In this document: one piece after another, positions 1-6,409 of the stretch
Layout: every line of letters begins with the position of its first letter
Position numbering within the stretch: position 1 is the first letter of the stretch
From: CAZMVU01 sp964569295
GTDB lineage: Bacteria; Hydrogenedentota; Hydrogenedentia; Hydrogenedentales; JAGMZX01
Direction of reading: 5' to 3'
Length of the DNA: 16,821 bases
Assembly (NCBI GenBank): GCA_964569295.1
Contig: CAZMVU010000101.1
Span: 1 to 16,821 of the forward strand
The notes under the pieces: generated by a model
Databases searched by the model: none
Seen by the model: only the letters and a program-made list of their open reading frames with translations
Told to the model about the DNA's origin: nothing
Program-made: the position numbers and the translations under genes

Positions 1-77
1 AGCGCCCGGTACGACTATCCGCGCGACTCTTGGCATGCACCCATGCTACCCGCGATGGAACGGAATGTCAATATAAA

Positions 78-112
78 CGGTGACTGTCACCGGTTATTGT
101 CCCCGGTTATTG
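78..112. repeat. Short palindrome plus tandem CCGGTTATTG repeat
   Basis: Positions 78-92 form a perfect inverted repeat, CGGTGAC-T-GTCACCG. It runs directly into two copies of CCGGTTATTG spaced 13 bp apart (90-99 and 103-112). A third copy of the same 10-mer lies at 12918-12927, in another intergenic region. The cluster covers the 3' end of the truncated integrase ORF, whose last codons are made of this repeat. It resembles a small dispersed palindromic element of REP type; that label is an inference. Confidence 0.5.
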
Positions 113-302
113 GCAGGTCGGGAACCAGCGTCTTGGTCGGGAGTTGGGATTCCGCATCGCCCTTGGCCAGCGAGGCCTCCAGGTTCCGAAGGCGCTCCTT
201 GGCCACTTGGTAGGAGGTGGTTTCGAGCGACTGCCGACGTTCCCGGCCACCCACGTAGTAGACGGCATGGTAGTGTTTGCCGCGTTTGATGAGTCCAGCC
301 AT
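87..302 (-). pseudogene. Truncated phage-type tyrosine integrase (N-terminal fragment)
   Basis: A 71-residue ORF beginning MAGLIKRGKHYHAVYYVGG, followed by a basic stretch ending in LRNLEASLAKGD. This pattern is typical of the N-terminal arm-binding beta-strand region of phage and genomic-island tyrosine recombinases. Full-length members have about 350-400 residues with a SAM-like core-binding domain and an R-H-R-Y catalytic domain; both are absent here. The start has a good ribosome binding site, AGGGGAG, 8 bases upstream. Homology-like sequence ends around residue 58, and the last residues are encoded by the short repeat cluster at 78-112, suggesting that the gene was cut by deletion or repeat insertion. 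It lies about 170 bp beyond the 3' end of the initiator tRNA, a usual place for an integrase. No catalytic activity is expected. Family assignment rests on pattern recognition of a short segment. Confidence 0.6.
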
Positions 303-430
303 TGCGCATGCTCCCCTGGTCGTATAGACCGGTTCAAGCTATGCGATGTGCGCAACCGCTGCGTCCTCTTTTCGCGCCCGTCAAGATTTTCATGGTACAG
401 TTTACGGGACAGTAGCCGCTTTTTGGCACG

Positions 431-464
431 AAAAAAAGGACTTACAGGTTTCTGTAAGTCCTTT
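431..464 (-). terminator. Rho-independent terminator of the fMet tRNA
   Basis: A perfect 13-bp stem (435-447 pairing with 452-464) closes a 4-base loop, GTTT. Read on the minus strand, the stem is followed by a run of seven T (complement of 431-437). It starts 10 bases beyond the encoded CCA end of the tRNA, so it ends that transcript. It also separates the tRNA from the integrase fragment downstream. Confidence 0.85.
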
Positions 465-473
465 GATACCAAT

Positions 474-550
<77 letters not shown>

Positions 551-566
551 TCAATGGCTGTTTGTG

Positions 567-595
567 ACTATAGCAAAATTTTAACGGGGGTTCAA
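567..595 (-). promoter_or_regulatory. Sigma70-type promoter of the fMet tRNA
   Basis: The minus strand has -35 TTGAAC (590-595), a 17-base spacer and -10 TATAGT (567-572). Predicted transcription begins near 560, about 10 bases before the mature tRNA 5' end, so a short leader would be removed by RNase P. Confidence 0.75.
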
Positions 596-640
596 CTTTT
601 GGTCGGCCGGGATATCGCTGCCTCCTGCTCGTATGAGGGA

Positions 641-1105
641 TTATCCGAAGATGGCGTGGAAATAGTCCTTGTTGTCGAGGAGGGGGAGGTCCATCTGGGT
701 AAATTTTTCGATTTCTTCCATGGAGATATGCCACTCTTCCGCTGTTTCCTCGGCGGTTTCGGGTACCTCTTCTTGGATGGCTTTCTTTTCTGCGGGCGTT
801 TGTTTATGGGGAATGGGTTCGTCGTGCACGCCTTGTATGTGTCCCGGTGGTGTGGCGCCGTCGAATAGTTGTTGCAGGCGTTCCTGGAGGAATCCGGTCA
901 GCACGTCCAGCAGGTGTTGCCGCTTTTCTTCGGAGGACTTCTGCAAAATGATCTTGCTATCGAGGGGCAGCACCCGCTCGCAGAAGAGTACCACCATGTC
1001 TTCGCATTGGGGGCAGGGGCCGACGATGATGGCGCCGGCTGGCGGCATAATCACTTGGCCTTTGGTTCCGCAGTGCGGACATGTAACTTCTGTCAATGAC
1101 ATCAT
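641..1105 (-). CDS. Small zinc-ribbon protein of unknown function
   Basis: 154 residues. The N-terminus carries a four-cysteine zinc ribbon, C9-x2-C12 (CPHC) and C31-x2-C34 (CPQC), with a fifth cysteine at 42. A helical segment follows (about 55-82), then an acidic, Glu-rich linker and a C-terminal tail ending in DYFHAIFG. No signal peptide or membrane helix is visible, so it is probably cytoplasmic. The start is supported by AGGAGG 8 bases upstream; a second ATG follows immediately. Such ribbons often bind nucleic acid or protein partners, but nothing here points to a specific function. It is transcribed on its own: the fMet tRNA downstream has a separate promoter, and the lipoprotein gene upstream lies 261 bp away with another. 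Confidence 0.8.
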   Translation of the reverse strand: MMSLTEVTCPHCGTKGQVIMPPAGAIIVGPCPQCEDMVVLFCERVLPLDSKIILQKSSEEKRQHLLDVLTGFLQERLQQLFDGATPPGHIQGVHDEPIPHKQTPAEKKAIQEEVPETAEETAEEWHISMEEIEKFTQMDLPLLDNKDYFHAIFG

Positions 1106-1138
1106 GGGCGATTCCTCCTTGTTCCATGTACCATTTAG

Positions 1139-1167
1139 ATTTTACCATGCCGCGTTCTGGCCTGCAA
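1139..1167 (-). promoter_or_regulatory. Candidate promoter of the zinc-ribbon gene
   Basis: The minus strand shows TTGCAG (1162-1167), a 17-base spacer and TAAAAT (1139-1144), with an extended -10 TG one base upstream. The -35 is weak (3 of 6), so the extended -10 carries most of the signal. The predicted leader is about 25 nt and contains the AGGAGG ribosome binding site. Confidence 0.5.
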
Positions 1168-1366
1168 GTTACTGCGCATTAAGAGAATAATAACTAAAAT
1201 GTGAATTAGCAAGAAAATGGTGTGCGGTGGGGGCGGGTGGGCATGCAGGTGCTGGGCTGGCGTTGTTTGGGACTCCCCCGCAATCGAGCCGGCACAAATC
1301 GTGGTGGTATGGCTTGGGTTGCTGGCGCCGTTCAGGCTGATACGCGTGGCGGGTTTGGGTGCAGGC

Positions 1367-1879
1367 TCAGGAGGCGGGGCTGGCTTCCACTGTGGTGAGG
1401 TCGCCGGTAGTGTCCTGTTCTTCGGGGGGCGTGTCGAGTGTGGCTTCGACGGCGGCGAGTAATTCCAACGCTTTGTCGTTGTCTTTGGCTTGCCGTGCGT
1501 GCCAGTCGGGATAGGTAAGCAGGGTTACGCCATAGACTTGGCGGACAGTCTCGATGTGCATGGCGGTTTCCTCGGGGGAAATGTCCATGAGTTCGATGGT
1601 GTATTTTGTGCGGTGGGGTACGAGGAGGCGCCTTCGCATGTCGCTGTAGGCCACGAACCGGCCGCGCTTGTCGCGTGTGTAGATTTCGAGATCGTGTTCG
1701 CGCAGGACGTGTTTGACGGCTTGCCACGTTTCATCGAAGGGGGCTTCGATAGTCACTTCGTCTTTTAGGGCGAAGCCGGTGGTGTCCTTTGCGGCGCGCA
1801 CACAGCCGGGCCCGAGGCCCGCTACGAGCGCTAACATGATACAATACAGAAGTTTAGGGTGGTGCATAAGGTATTCCAT
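1367..1879 (-). CDS. Small exported protein, probable lipoprotein
   Basis: 170 residues. A hydrophobic leader (about 9-25) ends in GLGPGC, with C26 as the probable lipidation site. The lipobox is imperfect because -3 is Gly and -2 is Pro. The mature part has alternating strand and helix, including APFDETWQAVKHVLREHDL and a basic MRRR segment. This recalls the helix-grip fold of small envelope lipoproteins such as the BamC domains, but that is a resemblance only. The C-terminal 20 residues are Thr/Glu rich and probably disordered. The promoter at 1895-1923 predicts a very short leader for the first ATG, so translation may start at the second ATG (M5, 1867). Role unknown; probably periplasmic face of a membrane. 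Confidence 0.75.
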   Translation of the reverse strand: MEYLMHHPKLLYCIMLALVAGLGPGCVRAAKDTTGFALKDEVTIEAPFDETWQAVKHVLREHDLEIYTRDKRGRFVAYSDMRRRLLVPHRTKYTIELMDISPEETAMHIETVRQVYGVTLLTYPDWHARQAKDNDKALELLAAVEATLDTPPEEQDTTGDLTTVEASPAS

Positions 1880-1894
1880 CCCGAGTTCGCGCGC

Positions 1895-1923
1895 ATTGTA
1901 GCACAGGGTTCCCGGGCTTTCAA
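1895..1923 (-). promoter_or_regulatory. Sigma70-type promoter of the lipoprotein gene
   Basis: The minus strand has TTGAAA (1918-1923), a 17-base spacer and TACAAT (1895-1900), with an extended -10 TG. The predicted start near 1888 leaves only about 9 nt before the first ATG and about 21 nt before the second, which favours the second start codon. Confidence 0.65.
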
Positions 1924-1958
1924 GGGCAGTGGTGCGTTTTTTTTGACGGGGCTTTGTG

Positions 1959-1988
1959 TTGGCGGTGCGCAGGCGGCTTTGCTAGACT
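1959..1988 (+). promoter_or_regulatory. Weak candidate promoter of the NtrC-like gene
   Basis: TTGGCG (1959-1964), an 18-base spacer and TAGACT (1983-1988) with an extended -10 TGC. Each hexamer matches consensus at 4 of 6. The resulting leader would be about 120 nt. A second AT-rich spot, TATAAA near 2028, has no matching -35. Confidence 0.3.
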
Positions 1989-2117
1989 CGTTGTCCGGGG
2001 TGCGGAAACGGGGACGTTTCGTGTTTGTATAAAGGGCCGAACTTTGCGCTGTTGCTTGGTTTCCATCGTATTTTGAACCCCGGCGGCGGGCTACGGCGTG
2101 ACGCAGGGTGGTTGTTC

Positions 2118-3494
2118 ATGGAGTCGCAAGTTCACATCCTGGTGGTTGATCGCGAGTCGGCGGATGCGCGCGCGATAACGGCGTTTCTGGACGAGCAGGG
2201 CTATGCCGCGCATGCCGTGACCGATGGCGAGAAGGCGGCGGATCGCCTTGATCACCAGGTTTTTGATGTGTTGGTGGCCGGTGTGCGTGTGCCGCGGGTG
2301 GATGGTCTGCGCCTCATGGCGCTTGCCCGTGAGCGCAATCCGCATGTGTGCGTGGTGTTGCTTGCGGACGAGGGGGAAGATGTGGAGCGTGCCACGGCGG
2401 CTATACGTGCCGGTGCGCATGATTTTCAGAGGAAACCCCTGAACCTTGCGAAGCTGGCTGGTGTGATCGAGCACGGTCTTGCCTATCAGCGGATCGCGCT
2501 CGATCAGGCGGCGTTGCACCGCCGGCTTGATGAACGCTATGGCTTGGGCAACATCGCCGGGCGTTCGCGGCCGATGGTGCGTGTATACAATGCTATTCGT
2601 GAAGCCGGTCCCACGGCGCATCCGGTCCTTATCTACGGTGAGCCTGGTTCCGGCAAGAGCCTTATTGCCCAGGCGCTCCACCACAACAGCCCCCGGCGTG
2701 ATGCCCCGTTCGTCACCCTCGAATGTGAAGGGGTGCCCGAGGTGGTTATCCGCGCCGAACTATTCGGGTATGCCGTCGGCCGCCAGCTCGACGCCTCACC
2801 GCTGCGTTGGGGGCGTCTTGTTCTGGCGGATGGTGGCACGTTGTTCGTGCATAGTGTCGAGGCCTTGTCGTCCGCATTGCAGGCGCGGCTGCTCGCCTTC
2901 ATGGAGGATGGGGTGGTCGAGCGCCCCGACACGGGCAAGCACACCCGCGTCAGCGTGCGGCTTATTCTGGCGGCACAGTGTCCGCTTGGGCCGCTTGTAG
3001 ATGAAGGCCGCTTCAACGCGGCGCTTTTCGAGCGTCTGCGTGCCGTTACGATTACCGTGCCGCCTTTGCGTGAGCGGCGCGAGGATATTCCATTGCTGCT
3101 CGATCATTTCCTGCGCGAAGCGGCCGATCGCCAGAACCAGCCGCCGCCGGCGCTGCACCCCGAAGCGCGCGACCTTCTCACCCGCTATGACTGGCCCGGC
3201 AACGCCCGCGAGGTCGAGAGTATGGTTCACGCGCTCGCGCTCGACGCATTCAGTGGGCGGACTATCGGGGTGCGCCACATTCCCGAGGCCATTCGCGAGG
3301 CCGCCGTTCCCGCGGGGGACGAGATTCGCCTGTCCACAGGCATGACCATGCACGCTATCGAGCGCGCGGCTATCGAGCACACGTTGCGTGCGTGCAATTA
3401 TGACAAGGAAGCGTGTGCGCGCACCCTGGGCATCGGGCTGCGTACGCTCTACCGCAAGCTCAAGGCCTACGAAGCAGAAGATGGGGAGGGTTAG
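2118..3494 (+). CDS. NtrC-family (sigma54 activator-like) regulator with degenerate receiver and ATPase
   Basis: 458 residues from the ATG at 2118; an in-frame upstream extension lacks family similarity. Domain order is receiver (5-120), AAA+ (about 143-375) and Fis-type helix-turn-helix (about 415-450, ending TLYRKLKAYE), as in NtrC. Key residues have been lost. The receiver acid pocket is D11-R12 rather than DD/DE, the phosphoacceptor position is G55 (FDVLVAGVRVP) and the switch Thr appears to be A83; K106 is kept. Walker A is intact (GEPGSGKS, 174-181). Walker B, normally LFLDE, reads LFVHS (H245-S246). The GAFTGA loop that contacts sigma54 is missing after ELFG (214-217). The Arg of the FRxDL motif is replaced by Asn300. 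PPLRERREDIP and sensor II WPGNARE are conserved. It probably binds DNA, but phosphorylation, ATP hydrolysis and sigma54 activation look unlikely. The ribosome binding site is weak. Target genes are unknown. Confidence 0.85.
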   Translation: MESQVHILVVDRESADARAITAFLDEQGYAAHAVTDGEKAADRLDHQVFDVLVAGVRVPRVDGLRLMALARERNPHVCVVLLADEGEDVERATAAIRAGAHDFQRKPLNLAKLAGVIEHGLAYQRIALDQAALHRRLDERYGLGNIAGRSRPMVRVYNAIREAGPTAHPVLIYGEPGSGKSLIAQALHHNSPRRDAPFVTLECEGVPEVVIRAELFGYAVGRQLDASPLRWGRLVLADGGTLFVHSVEALSSALQARLLAFMEDGVVERPDTGKHTRVSVRLILAAQCPLGPLVDEGRFNAALFERLRAVTITVPPLRERREDIPLLLDHFLREAADRQNQPPPALHPEARDLLTRYDWPGNAREVESMVHALALDAFSGRTIGVRHIPEAIREAAVPAGDEIRLSTGMTMHAIERAAIEHTLRACNYDKEACARTLGIGLRTLYRKLKAYEAEDGEG

Positions 3495-3749
3495 CGCCAT
3501 GGCCCGCAGGCCGACGGCATCTTTGATTGGCGCATCTGCCTGGGGCCTCAGGCAGGGCATGGCCCTCGCGGTATGACTTCGCGGGCGCGTGGCCTGTTGC
3601 GCGCGGTCAACGGCTTCGACGCCGCGCTGGATGTTTCCCGGGCGCACAATGCTGGCGGTGATGAAAAGGCGATGCGGAGGTCCAATGCCCACCGCACCGC
3701 CGAAAAAAACCTGCATGTGTGGCGGTGGTATGCACCGCCCACTCAGCAA

Positions 3750-3938
3750 TCAGGAAGTCTGGTCTCCTGGCTTTTCTTCGTGATGTTGGGCGTTTTCTTC
3801 ATCCTCGGGGCGTACGGCATCCTTGAATTCCGACACGGCCGTTCCGAGCGACTTGCCGATACCCGCGAGCTTGCCGCCGCCGAAGATAACGAGCACGATA
3901 GCCAGTATGATGAAAAGTTCCCAGGGTCCCCAATGCAT
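3750..3938 (-). CDS. tatA: Sec-independent protein translocase subunit TatA/TatE
   Basis: 62 residues from the ATG at 3938, with AAGGAG 7 bases upstream. The order is classical: a short periplasmic MHWGPWE, one membrane helix (about 7-19), the F19-G20 hinge, and an amphipathic helix, KLAGIGKSLGTAVSEFKDAV. A charged, unstructured tail follows. TatA oligomers form the passage through which folded proteins with twin-arginine leaders cross the cytoplasmic membrane; tatB and tatC are not in this window. An in-frame upstream extension to 4022 is open but contains the promoter, so it is rejected as the start. The sulfatase at 15057-16457 carries a twin-arginine leader and is a plausible client. TatA versus TatB is decided by the short length and Gly-rich hinge. 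Confidence 0.92.
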   Translation of the reverse strand: MHWGPWELFIILAIVLVIFGGGKLAGIGKSLGTAVSEFKDAVRPEDEENAQHHEEKPGDQTS

Positions 3939-3987
3939 GGGCTTACTCCTTTGACACTTGCGGTTGCTGTTACCCGTTTCTTCTCGT

Positions 3988-4016
3988 ATTATAGACTCCC
4001 AGTCCGCCCGATACAA
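3988..4016 (-). promoter_or_regulatory. Sigma70-type promoter of tatA
   Basis: The minus strand has TTGTAT (4011-4016), a 17-base spacer and a perfect TATAAT (3988-3993). The predicted start is near 3981, giving a leader of about 43 nt that holds the AAGGAG ribosome binding site. Confidence 0.75.
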
Positions 4017-4087
4017 GTACAACGTGAGTGCATCCCAAAAGATGACGGTATTCGTGTGTGCGCCCCGGCCCCGTTTACGTGCTTGTC

Positions 4088-4116
4088 TTGATTTGCTTTA
4101 GGGCGTGTGCTACAAC
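4088..4116 (+). promoter_or_regulatory. Candidate promoter of the membrane-protein operon
   Basis: TTGATT (4088-4093), a 17-base spacer and TACAAC (4111-4116) with an extended -10 TGC. The predicted start lies near 4123, about 28 nt before the ATG at 4151. It is divergent from the tatA promoter, roughly 75 bp away. Confidence 0.5.
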
Positions 4117-4150
4117 GCCCGTGGAAGTCCATCCAAACAGGGGCAGGCCT

Positions 4151-4909
4151 ATGGCTTTGCGCAGACCCATACCCGATATGCAGCCCGGCGATCCCCGCCT
4201 CATGGTGCGTTGGGCACGCCGGTATGCCAAGAGCCGCACCATCTCGTTTCTGGTGCAGTGGGTGTTCATCGTGTGTATGGTCGCTTTCATTGCCGTCATG
4301 GCGAGTCTCACGAATGTCGCTCAGCAGTCCGGTAACGAGGTCCTGGTTTATGTGAGCGCCGCTTTTCTGGTTTTGGCGATTGCCGGGCTCACTTGGTTTA
4401 GCGCATCTCCCTGGGGCGGCGACCTCATTTTTCGCATTACGCAATGGCTTTACGGTCAGGAGGGTTATGTCGCCTACGCCGAGGCCTCGCCCTCCGACCA
4501 GCGGCAGCGCTGGTTGATGACAGCTCTTGGCGGCGGGCTGGTCATCTACCATCTGTTGGGCGCGCTCCTCGTGAGCCTCGATATACTTGCCGTCGCGAAT
4601 TTGCAGCCGTTTTCGGCGCTATACATGGCCCCTTTCCTCGGCTACATGATCTGGGTACAGCGGCTTGGTTTCTGGGCGTGGATATGGCCTGTGCTGTACG
4701 CGGCGCATGCGATTCTGCTGCTCGGCGGCGCGCCGGTCTCTTTTCCGCCGCGCTGGCACATACTCGATCTCGTGTTTCCGGTCTTCGGCTATGGCCTTAT
4801 CGCTATCCTCGTGGGCCATCTGTACAGCCGCTATGCCCTGCGCAAGCTTCAGCGCATTGCCCGCGCCGGCCTTGAGCACGCTGCCGAACAAGGGGATGAC
4901 GGCGCATGA
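4151..4909 (+). CDS. Six-helix integral membrane protein of unknown function
   Basis: 252 residues from the ATG at 4151; the ORF is open further upstream, but the promoter candidate lies there. Predicted membrane segments are at about 32-54, 64-84, 122-146, 153-171, 174-192 and 203-225. A basic N-terminal stretch (VRWARRYAKSR) precedes the first helix, and a basic C-terminal tail (RYALRKLQRIAR) suggests a cytoplasmic end. I do not recognise a catalytic motif. Its stop overlaps the start of the winged-helix regulator by 4 bases (ATGA), so the two are translationally coupled. This arrangement is often seen where a small regulator controls, or is tuned by, a membrane partner. Function unknown. 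Confidence 0.8.
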   Translation: MALRRPIPDMQPGDPRLMVRWARRYAKSRTISFLVQWVFIVCMVAFIAVMASLTNVAQQSGNEVLVYVSAAFLVLAIAGLTWFSASPWGGDLIFRITQWLYGQEGYVAYAEASPSDQRQRWLMTALGGGLVIYHLLGALLVSLDILAVANLQPFSALYMAPFLGYMIWVQRLGFWAWIWPVLYAAHAILLLGGAPVSFPPRWHILDLVFPVFGYGLIAILVGHLYSRYALRKLQRIARAGLEHAAEQGDDGA

Positions 4910-5226
4910 GCGACCTGGACCGCGTCATCCACGAGCCTGCGCGCCTGCGCATCCTCACCTTGCTTGCCGGGGTTGACGCCGCCGACTTCAGCTTTCTGCT
5001 GAGCACGTTGGGTCTGACGAAGGGCAACCTTTCCTCGCACATGGACAAGCTCGAGAAAGCCGGGTATGTGGAGATAGATAAGAGTTTCAACGGGCGCATA
5101 CCCCATACCGAATTCCGCGTGACCCCTGCAGGGCGCAACGCATTAACTGCATACTGGAACGATCTCGACGCCATTCGTTCCATGCATGATCGAACGGATA
5201 CCGACACCGGGGATAACAACGCATAA
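4906..5226 (+). CDS. Winged-helix transcriptional regulator
   Basis: 106 residues. The opening VIHEPARLRILTLLAG is the usual first helix of small ArsR/MarR-like winged-helix proteins. The recognition helix follows (LTKGNLSSHMDKLEKAGYV), then a wing containing FNGRIPHTEFRVTPAGR. The best match by pattern is the transcriptional-regulator group exemplified by HTH_34 and COG1846-like proteins, typically 90-110 residues with no effector domain. No metal-binding cysteines are seen. It overlaps the membrane-protein gene by 4 bases and is followed 24 bp later by the coiled-coil gene, so the three form one transcription unit. It probably binds DNA as a dimer; ligand and targets are unknown, and autoregulation from the 4088-4116 promoter is plausible. 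Confidence 0.85.
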   Translation: MSDLDRVIHEPARLRILTLLAGVDAADFSFLLSTLGLTKGNLSSHMDKLEKAGYVEIDKSFNGRIPHTEFRVTPAGRNALTAYWNDLDAIRSMHDRTDTDTGDNNA

Positions 5227-5250
5227 ACCGTTGCACTCAGGGGAAGCACC

Positions 5251-6240
5251 ATGGAACGTCTCACCACTTACGCCGGTTGGCTGCTGGGCATGGTCGCGCT
5301 CGCCGCAAGCATTTTGCTTTATGCCGAGCTCCAGAACGTGCGCCAAGAACTTGCCAACGAATCCAGCCAATTGGAACGACAAAAGCAGGCAAGAGGCGCT
5401 GGCATGGCGTCCAAGCTCGACAAGGCCAAGGCACGCATAGCTGAGCTGGAAGAGGAGTTGGGGGCCTTGCGTGAAGCGCGCGAAAGGTCCGGGGACTCTG
5501 TTGACCCGGGCATCCTGCTCAAAGGCGTGCTGGCTGGCGCGGAAGACGAGGCCTTGGAGCAATCCAATGGCGGCGGGAACCAGGCGAGCGCCACCGGCGG
5601 TCTTTTCCAAGGCATCCCCCAAGATCGCGCAATCGAGGCTGGGAGCAAGATGCAGGTCAACATGTTCTATAGGGATCTGTTTCACGCCTTGGGGCTGGAA
5701 CCCGCGCGCAAAGCGGAGGTGCGCACCATCCTCGCCGACTATATGAGTGCGCAGGCCCGCGCCGGCGAGGCCGTTTACGGCGGCACGGGCGACATGGATT
5801 CGTATTCCGCCCGAATGCAGGGTGCCGAAGAGGCCATGCGCGACCAGCTTGCACAGGTTCTCACTGCTGAGGAACTCGCCTATTTCGAGCAGTACGAAGC
5901 GGAGATGCCCGCCCGGCAGATGGCCATGGGTATGGAAATGCAGATCGACATGATGGCGCCCGACCTCACCCAGGAGAACCGCCAGCTTGTGGTGGACCTC
6001 ATGGTCGAGGAAATGACAGCTCCAGAGGCCTCACAGCCTGACAACGGCGCTGTCCCGATGCCGGAAGCGGCCCTCGCGCAGCAAAGCGCGGCTTATGAAC
6101 GGATACTCGCGCAAGCCGCGCAATACATGGAGCCCGACCAGTTCGCCATCGTTGAAGAATTCGTGCACCAGCAAGAAGAGCTTGCCGCGCCATACATCGA
6201 AGCGTTCCAGGATACTTTCGAGGGAGAGGCCGCGCCTTGA
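5251..6240 (+). CDS. Membrane-anchored coiled-coil protein with two similar helical modules
   Basis: 329 residues. One N-terminal membrane helix (about 8-25) is followed by a coiled coil (about 26-80, heptad-rich with Glu/Lys/Arg). A Gly/Ser-rich linker (about 103-120) comes next, then two helical blocks (about 134-220 and 226-312). The blocks look like diverged copies: each begins with Met-rich MQVNMFY or MQIDMMA, contains a helix such as LEPARKAEVRTILADYM or LTQENRQLVVDLMVEEM, and ends with a helix such as VLTAEELAYFEQYEAEM or YMEPDQFAIVEEFVHQQ. The LTAEE segment recalls the LTxxQ motif of Spy/CpxP periplasmic proteins. The anchor suggests the bulk lies in the periplasm, or the cytoplasm if the orientation is reversed. 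Function unknown. GGGGAAG upstream supports the start, and the stop codon lies inside a small tandem repeat. Confidence 0.8.
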   Translation: MERLTTYAGWLLGMVALAASILLYAELQNVRQELANESSQLERQKQARGAGMASKLDKAKARIAELEEELGALREARERSGDSVDPGILLKGVLAGAEDEALEQSNGGGNQASATGGLFQGIPQDRAIEAGSKMQVNMFYRDLFHALGLEPARKAEVRTILADYMSAQARAGEAVYGGTGDMDSYSARMQGAEEAMRDQLAQVLTAEELAYFEQYEAEMPARQMAMGMEMQIDMMAPDLTQENRQLVVDLMVEEMTAPEASQPDNGAVPMPEAALAQQSAAYERILAQAAQYMEPDQFAIVEEFVHQQEELAAPYIEAFQDTFEGEAAP

Positions 6241-6283
6241 CGCTGACGCTGACGCTGTCTGGTGTCTGGTGTCTGGTGTCTGG
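6238..6283. repeat. Two adjoining microrepeats, TGACGC x3 and TGTCTGG x4
   Basis: TGACGC is repeated three times at 6238-6255 and TGTCTGG four times at 6256-6283, all perfect. The stop codon of the coiled-coil gene is the TGA of the first unit. The 6-bp unit keeps the reading frame, but the 7-bp unit does not. The stretch lies between convergent genes. No hairpin terminator is seen within it. Confidence 0.85.
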
Positions 6284-6409
6284 TGCCGGATATGGCGGTT
6301 TACGCTTTGTGCGGCGAGACCATGCAAGCGGCTTTCTGGTCTGGTGGAGCCCCCCGCCAGTCCCGCGGTGCTGCCCGCCTTGACAGCAATGCACCGCACG
6401 GTACTTTCG

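Noticed and set aside
421..440. TGGCACG near 424-430 as a sigma54 promoter element
   Set aside because: The -12 part (TTGC) is missing at the right spacing, and the stretch belongs to the T-run of the tRNA terminator.
3495..3749. Small ORFs on both strands between the NtrC-like gene and tatA
   Set aside because: No ribosome binding site, no recognisable domain and low-complexity composition. A 6-bp hairpin at 3537-3554 has no T-run, so it is not called a terminator.
2091..3749. Long minus-strand ORFs opposite the NtrC-like gene
   Set aside because: Although the regulator has degenerate motifs, its plus-strand domain order and Fis-type end are clear, and the minus-strand translations show no family similarity.
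3939..4022. N-terminal extension of tatA
   Set aside because: The tatA promoter (TATAAT at 3988-3993) lies inside this stretch, and a good ribosome binding site precedes the ATG at 3938.
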